DNA of 24,205 nucleotides from JBBAGE01 sp041655055 (GTDB lineage: Bacteria; Pseudomonadota; Alphaproteobacteria; Rhodobacterales; Rhodobacteraceae): positions 1 to 24,205 of the forward strand of contig JBBAGE010000016.1 of assembly GCA_041655055.1 (NCBI GenBank), given 5' to 3'. Shown here in pieces: positions 21,854 to 24,205 of the stretch. Numbering within the stretch: the stretch's first letter is position 1; each line of letters begins with the position of its first letter. The notes beneath the pieces were generated by a model. That model did not search any database. It saw only the letters and a list, made by a program, of their open reading frames with translations, and was not told the DNA's origin. The position numbers and the translations under genes were made by a program.

Positions 21854-23235
21854 CGGCGCACACGTTCCTTGATCAGGGTGGTCAGCGCGGCCAGATCATT
21901 GGGCACGCGGGTAACCCGTTCGGGGCGTGCAAACAGATCGGCCATACGCGGCGGCAGCCCCGGGCGAATACCGGTGGCCGCTTCGACCGCATCGGGGAAT
22001 TTCGCGGGATGCGCAGTGGCAAGCGTGATCATCGGCGCCTCGCCCAGATGTTCGCGCGCGACCTTGACCCCCACAGCGGAATGCGGGCAGAGCAATTCGC
22101 CGGTCGCCGCGCGCATCGCGACGATTGTGGCGGATGTTTCGGCTTCGGACGCGCGGCCGCTGTCAAATTCGGCGCGCAGGGCTTCGATCGCGCCTTGGCT
22201 GACGGTAAAACCACCCGCTTTCAATTCGTCCATCAATTGCGCCACCGCCGCGCCATCGCGGCCATAGGCATCAAACAAGGCGCGTTCAAAATTGGAGCTG
22301 ACCTGAATATCCATCGACGGGCTGATCGAGGGCGTCACCCCCTTTTTCAGATGTGCGCCGGTGGCAATCGTGCGATGCAAGATGTCGTTCTGGTTCGTGG
22401 CGATCACCAGCCGATCGATCGGCAGACCCATGCGCTTGGCGATGTAGCCTGCGAAAATATCCCCGAAATTGCCGGTGGGCACGGTAAAGCTGACCTTGCG
22501 ATGCGGCGCACCCAGCGCCACGGCGGATGTGAAGTAATAAACCACCTGCGCCAGCACCCGCGCCCAGTTGATGGAATTGACCGCCGCAAGGCGCACGCCA
22601 TCGCGAAATTCGTCATCCGCGAACATATCCTTGAGCGCGGCCTGACAATCGTCGAAATCACCATCCAGCGCCAGCGCATGGACATTGGCCTCATCCGGGG
22701 TGGTCATCTGGCGGCGCTGCACATCCGAGACCCGCCCATCGGGAAACAGGATGAACACATCGACATTATCCAGCCCGCGAAACGCCTCGATCGCGGCAGA
22801 GCCGGTATCGCCCGAGGTTGCGCCAACGATGGTTACACGTTCGCCCCGCCGCGCCAGCGCCGCCTGGAAAAGCTGGCCGATCAACTGCATGGCGAAATCC
22901 TTGAACGCCAGCGTCGGTCCGTGGAACAGTTCCAGCAGGAAATGCTGCGGGCCAAGCTGCACCAGCGGCGCGCGGGCATCATGTTCAAAGCCGGCATAGG
23001 CGCGCGCGATGATGGCGCGAAATTCGTCATCGCTGAAGGCATCGCCGATAAAGGGGCGCATCACCCGAAAGGCCACATCTTCATAAGACAGGCCGGCCAG
23101 CGCCGCGATCTGATCACGGGTCAGCGTCGGGATGGTTTCGGGCACATAAAGCCCGCCGTCCCGGGCCAGCCCCGTCAGCATCGTTTCCTCAAAACTAAGT
23201 GCCGGGGCCGCCCCGCGCGTCGAGATATAGCGCAT
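21850..23235 (-). CDS. thrC: Threonine synthase
   Basis: This PLP-dependent enzyme converts O-phosphohomoserine to threonine. The 461-residue product has the N-terminal MRYISTRGAAPALSFEETMLTGLARDGGLYVPE of the long (class II, proteobacterial/yeast-type) threonine synthases. The PLP-binding lysine is K112 in GPTLAFKDFAMQ. GATSGDTGSAAIEAF is the phosphate-binding loop, and VPTGNFGDIFAGYIAKRMGLP comes later. The start lies 12 bases after the surf1 stop with AGGAAAG upstream. It belongs to the same pathway as lysC, found in the opposite orientation about 8.5 kb away. Confidence 0.97.
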   Translation of the reverse strand: MRYISTRGAAPALSFEETMLTGLARDGGLYVPETIPTLTRDQIAALAGLSYEDVAFRVMRPFIGDAFSDDEFRAIIARAYAGFEHDARAPLVQLGPQHFLLELFHGPTLAFKDFAMQLIGQLFQAALARRGERVTIVGATSGDTGSAAIEAFRGLDNVDVFILFPDGRVSDVQRRQMTTPDEANVHALALDGDFDDCQAALKDMFADDEFRDGVRLAAVNSINWARVLAQVVYYFTSAVALGAPHRKVSFTVPTGNFGDIFAGYIAKRMGLPIDRLVIATNQNDILHRTIATGAHLKKGVTPSISPSMDIQVSSNFERALFDAYGRDGAAVAQLMDELKAGGFTVSQGAIEALRAEFDSGRASEAETSATIVAMRAATGELLCPHSAVGVKVAREHLGEAPMITLATAHPAKFPDAVEAATGIRPGLPPRMADLFARPERVTRVPNDLAALTTLIKERVRR

Positions 23236-23247
23236 ATTCTTTCCTGC

Positions 23248-23919
23248 TCACACGGTTCTGGCTCTGATACGCCAGAGCAGATAGGCTGTCATCCCCGCCC
23301 ACACAAGTGCAAGCAGAAACCATGTCATTGCGTATTCAAGGTGATCATTTGCAACACCTTCGGCGGTGACGGGCATGGGTTCGACACTGTCGCCCGTATC
23401 GCTGCGCGCGACCACCAGAATGGGTTCGGTGCCCAGCACCCGCGCCATATCGGCAATGTCGCGGGCAAACCAGATGTTGTGGGCCTCATCATTCGGGGGG
23501 GTCGAGGATGTGCGGTCATCGGGGATATGGATATTGCCGTCCAACGCCAGCGCACGCGGCGGGCGGGGGGCATCTTTGGCCTCGTTGCGGATGAACCCGC
23601 GATCCAGCAGCACCCGCCGGCCATCGCTGGTTTCAAAGGCGGTGATGACCAGATAACCGGCGCCGATTTGACGGCGGCTGACCAGAACATGCACCTCGGG
23701 CCCGGCAATGTCACCCGACATGGTGACGGGGGTATATTTCTCGGCCCCGGCGGCGATGGCCTGATCAAGCGGCACGGGGGGGTTCAGGATCATGGCCTCG
23801 ATCTGCGCGATGATGCCCTCTTTCCAGGCCAGCCGCTGCACCTGCCAGATGCCCAGCGACAGCAGGATCGCCAAGCCCCCCAGCCCCATGATCAGCGGCA
23901 TCAGCATACGTCGGTTCAA
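23248..23919 (-). CDS. SURF1 family cytochrome oxidase assembly protein
   Basis: SURF1 proteins are inner-membrane factors that help insert heme a into cytochrome c oxidase subunit I. The 223-residue product has two transmembrane helices, one near the N-terminus (MLMPLIMGLGGLAILLSLGIW) and one near the C-terminus (AMTWFLLALVWAGMTAYLLW), around a periplasmic domain with LVSRRQIGAGYLVITAF and LLDRGFI. The family motif W-Q-V-Q-R-L-x-W-K is present after the first helix. The start is TTG at 23919, chosen because AGGAG ends about 8 bases upstream; the next in-frame ATG (23907) lies too far from it. It follows ctaE after two strong hairpins. Confidence 0.93.
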   Translation of the reverse strand: MNRRMLMPLIMGLGGLAILLSLGIWQVQRLAWKEGIIAQIEAMILNPPVPLDQAIAAGAEKYTPVTMSGDIAGPEVHVLVSRRQIGAGYLVITAFETSDGRRVLLDRGFIRNEAKDAPRPPRALALDGNIHIPDDRTSSTPPNDEAHNIWFARDIADMARVLGTEPILVVARSDTGDSVEPMPVTAEGVANDHLEYAMTWFLLALVWAGMTAYLLWRIRARTV

Positions 23920-23939
23920 GGCAAGCTCTCCTGAATGGA

Positions 23940-23965
23940 AAAGCGCACGCCGGGGCGCGCGCTTT
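23940..23965 (-). terminator. Hairpin 2 between ctaE and surf1, terminator-like
   Basis: On the minus strand AAAGCGCGCGCC and GGCGTGCGCTTT form a 12-bp stem (one G-U) with a two-base loop, followed by T then CC. It ends just before the surf1 ribosome site. It could act as an attenuating terminator or RNA-processing hairpin reducing surf1 relative to ctaE. Confidence 0.5.
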
Positions 23966-23977
23966 GCTTTGGCATAT

Positions 23978-24001
23978 GTTTCGGGCCGTGTGGCCCGAAA
24001 C
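23978..24001 (-). terminator. Hairpin 1 between ctaE and surf1, no T tract
   Basis: A perfect 10-bp stem (GTTTCGGGCC / GGCCCGAAAC) with a 4-base loop lies 11 bases beyond the ctaE stop. No T run follows on the minus strand, so it is more likely an mRNA 3'-end stabiliser than a full terminator. Confidence 0.55.
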
Positions 24002-24012
24002 GTCAGGCCCGC

Positions 24013-24205
24013 TCAGGAACCCCAGACATAGATGGCGGCAAAGAGGAACAGCCAGACAACGTCCACAAAGTGCCAATACCAGGCGGCGGCCTCAAACCCC
24101 ACATGGGATTCGGGGGTGAAATGGCCCCGGATCGCGCGGATCAGGCAGACGCCAAGGAAGATGGTCCCGATCAGCACATGGAAGCCGTGGAACATCGTCG
24201 GCAGG
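24013..24205 (-). CDS. ctaE: Cytochrome c oxidase subunit III, C-terminal part (truncated by window edge)
   Basis: Only the last 63 or so residues are visible. The conserved LPTMFHGFHVLIGTIFL, the next helix GVCLIRAIRGHF, and FEAAAWYWHFVDVVWLFLFAAIYVWGS, which ends the protein, are all hallmarks of aa3-type oxidase subunit III. The 5' part lies beyond position 24205. It is the first visible gene of the minus-strand operon through surf1 and thrC. The position before surf1 matches the usual alphaproteobacterial cta/cox gene order, in which ctaB and ctaG would be expected further upstream. Confidence 0.96.
   Translation of the reverse strand, partial: LPTMFHGFHVLIGTIFLGVCLIRAIRGHFTPESHVGFEAAAWYWHFVDVVWLFLFAAIYVWGS

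Noticed and set aside
21832..23934. A 700-codon open frame on the plus strand opposite thrC and surf1
   Set aside because: It lies wholly antisense to thrC, the end of the M16 gene and surf1, which are clearly recognised. Its translation is rich in His, Arg, Gln and Gly, as expected of a complementary frame in GC-rich coding DNA.
1..24205. CRISPR arrays, insertion sequences, prophage, toxin-antitoxin or other defence modules
   Set aside because: No regularly spaced repeats, transposase or integrase motifs or defence-type domains were seen; nearly all of the sequence is covered by core metabolic and cell-envelope genes.

Overview
This window is an ordinary, dense stretch of core chromosome from a GC-rich alphaproteobacterium. 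It almost certainly comes from the Rhodobacterales (Rhodobacter/Roseobacter relatives). The reasons are a DUF6280-type small protein, a PopZ-like protein beside a tolC gene, aspartokinase followed directly by a GAF-type PtsP, and the ctaE-surf1-thrC-M16 peptidase order. I see no transposase, integrase, phage gene, CRISPR array or toxin module, and no base-composition island apart from one short palindrome-rich spacer.

Layout. (1) 1-4650, plus strand: the 3' end of valS, a small cysteine phosphatase, an MsbA-type ABC exporter and a YgfZ-like folate-binding protein, closely packed after valS. (2) 4651-6093: a palindrome-rich spacer, efp on the minus strand, a 221-bp divergent promoter region with two hairpins, and a DUF6280-type gene with a strong terminator. 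(3) 6094-9266, minus strand: a PopZ-like protein, a TolC-family outer-membrane channel, a PIMT-like methyltransferase and a small DUF3817 membrane protein, with tRNA-Cys(GCA) just upstream. (4) 9572-15648, plus strand: Kdo transferase (waaA), a DUF1178 zinc-ribbon protein, a short-chain dehydrogenase, aspartokinase (lysC) and PtsP. (5) 15649-16972, minus strand: an EcsC-family protein and a GNAT acetyltransferase. Divergent from these, on the plus strand, are a flavin reductase and MTA phosphorylase (mtnP). (6) 18579-24205, minus strand: a probable long operon reading ctaE (partial), surf1, thrC, M16 peptidase, RimJ-like acetyltransferase and FAD-linked oxidase.

The themes are envelope building (waaA, MsbA-like exporter, TolC), aspartate-family amino acids and methionine salvage (lysC, thrC, mtnP), translation (valS, efp, tRNA-Cys) and cytochrome oxidase assembly (ctaE, surf1). 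I did not find a clear new multi-gene system. The points most worth a second look are non-coding: the twin hairpins upstream of the DUF6280 gene, a perfect 14-bp palindrome over the promoter of the PopZ-like gene, the palindrome block at 4725-4855, and tandem hairpins between ctaE and surf1. The PopZ-like and DUF6280 proteins are the most interesting uncharacterised products. Family names are from recognition of the translated sequences; no database search was possible.
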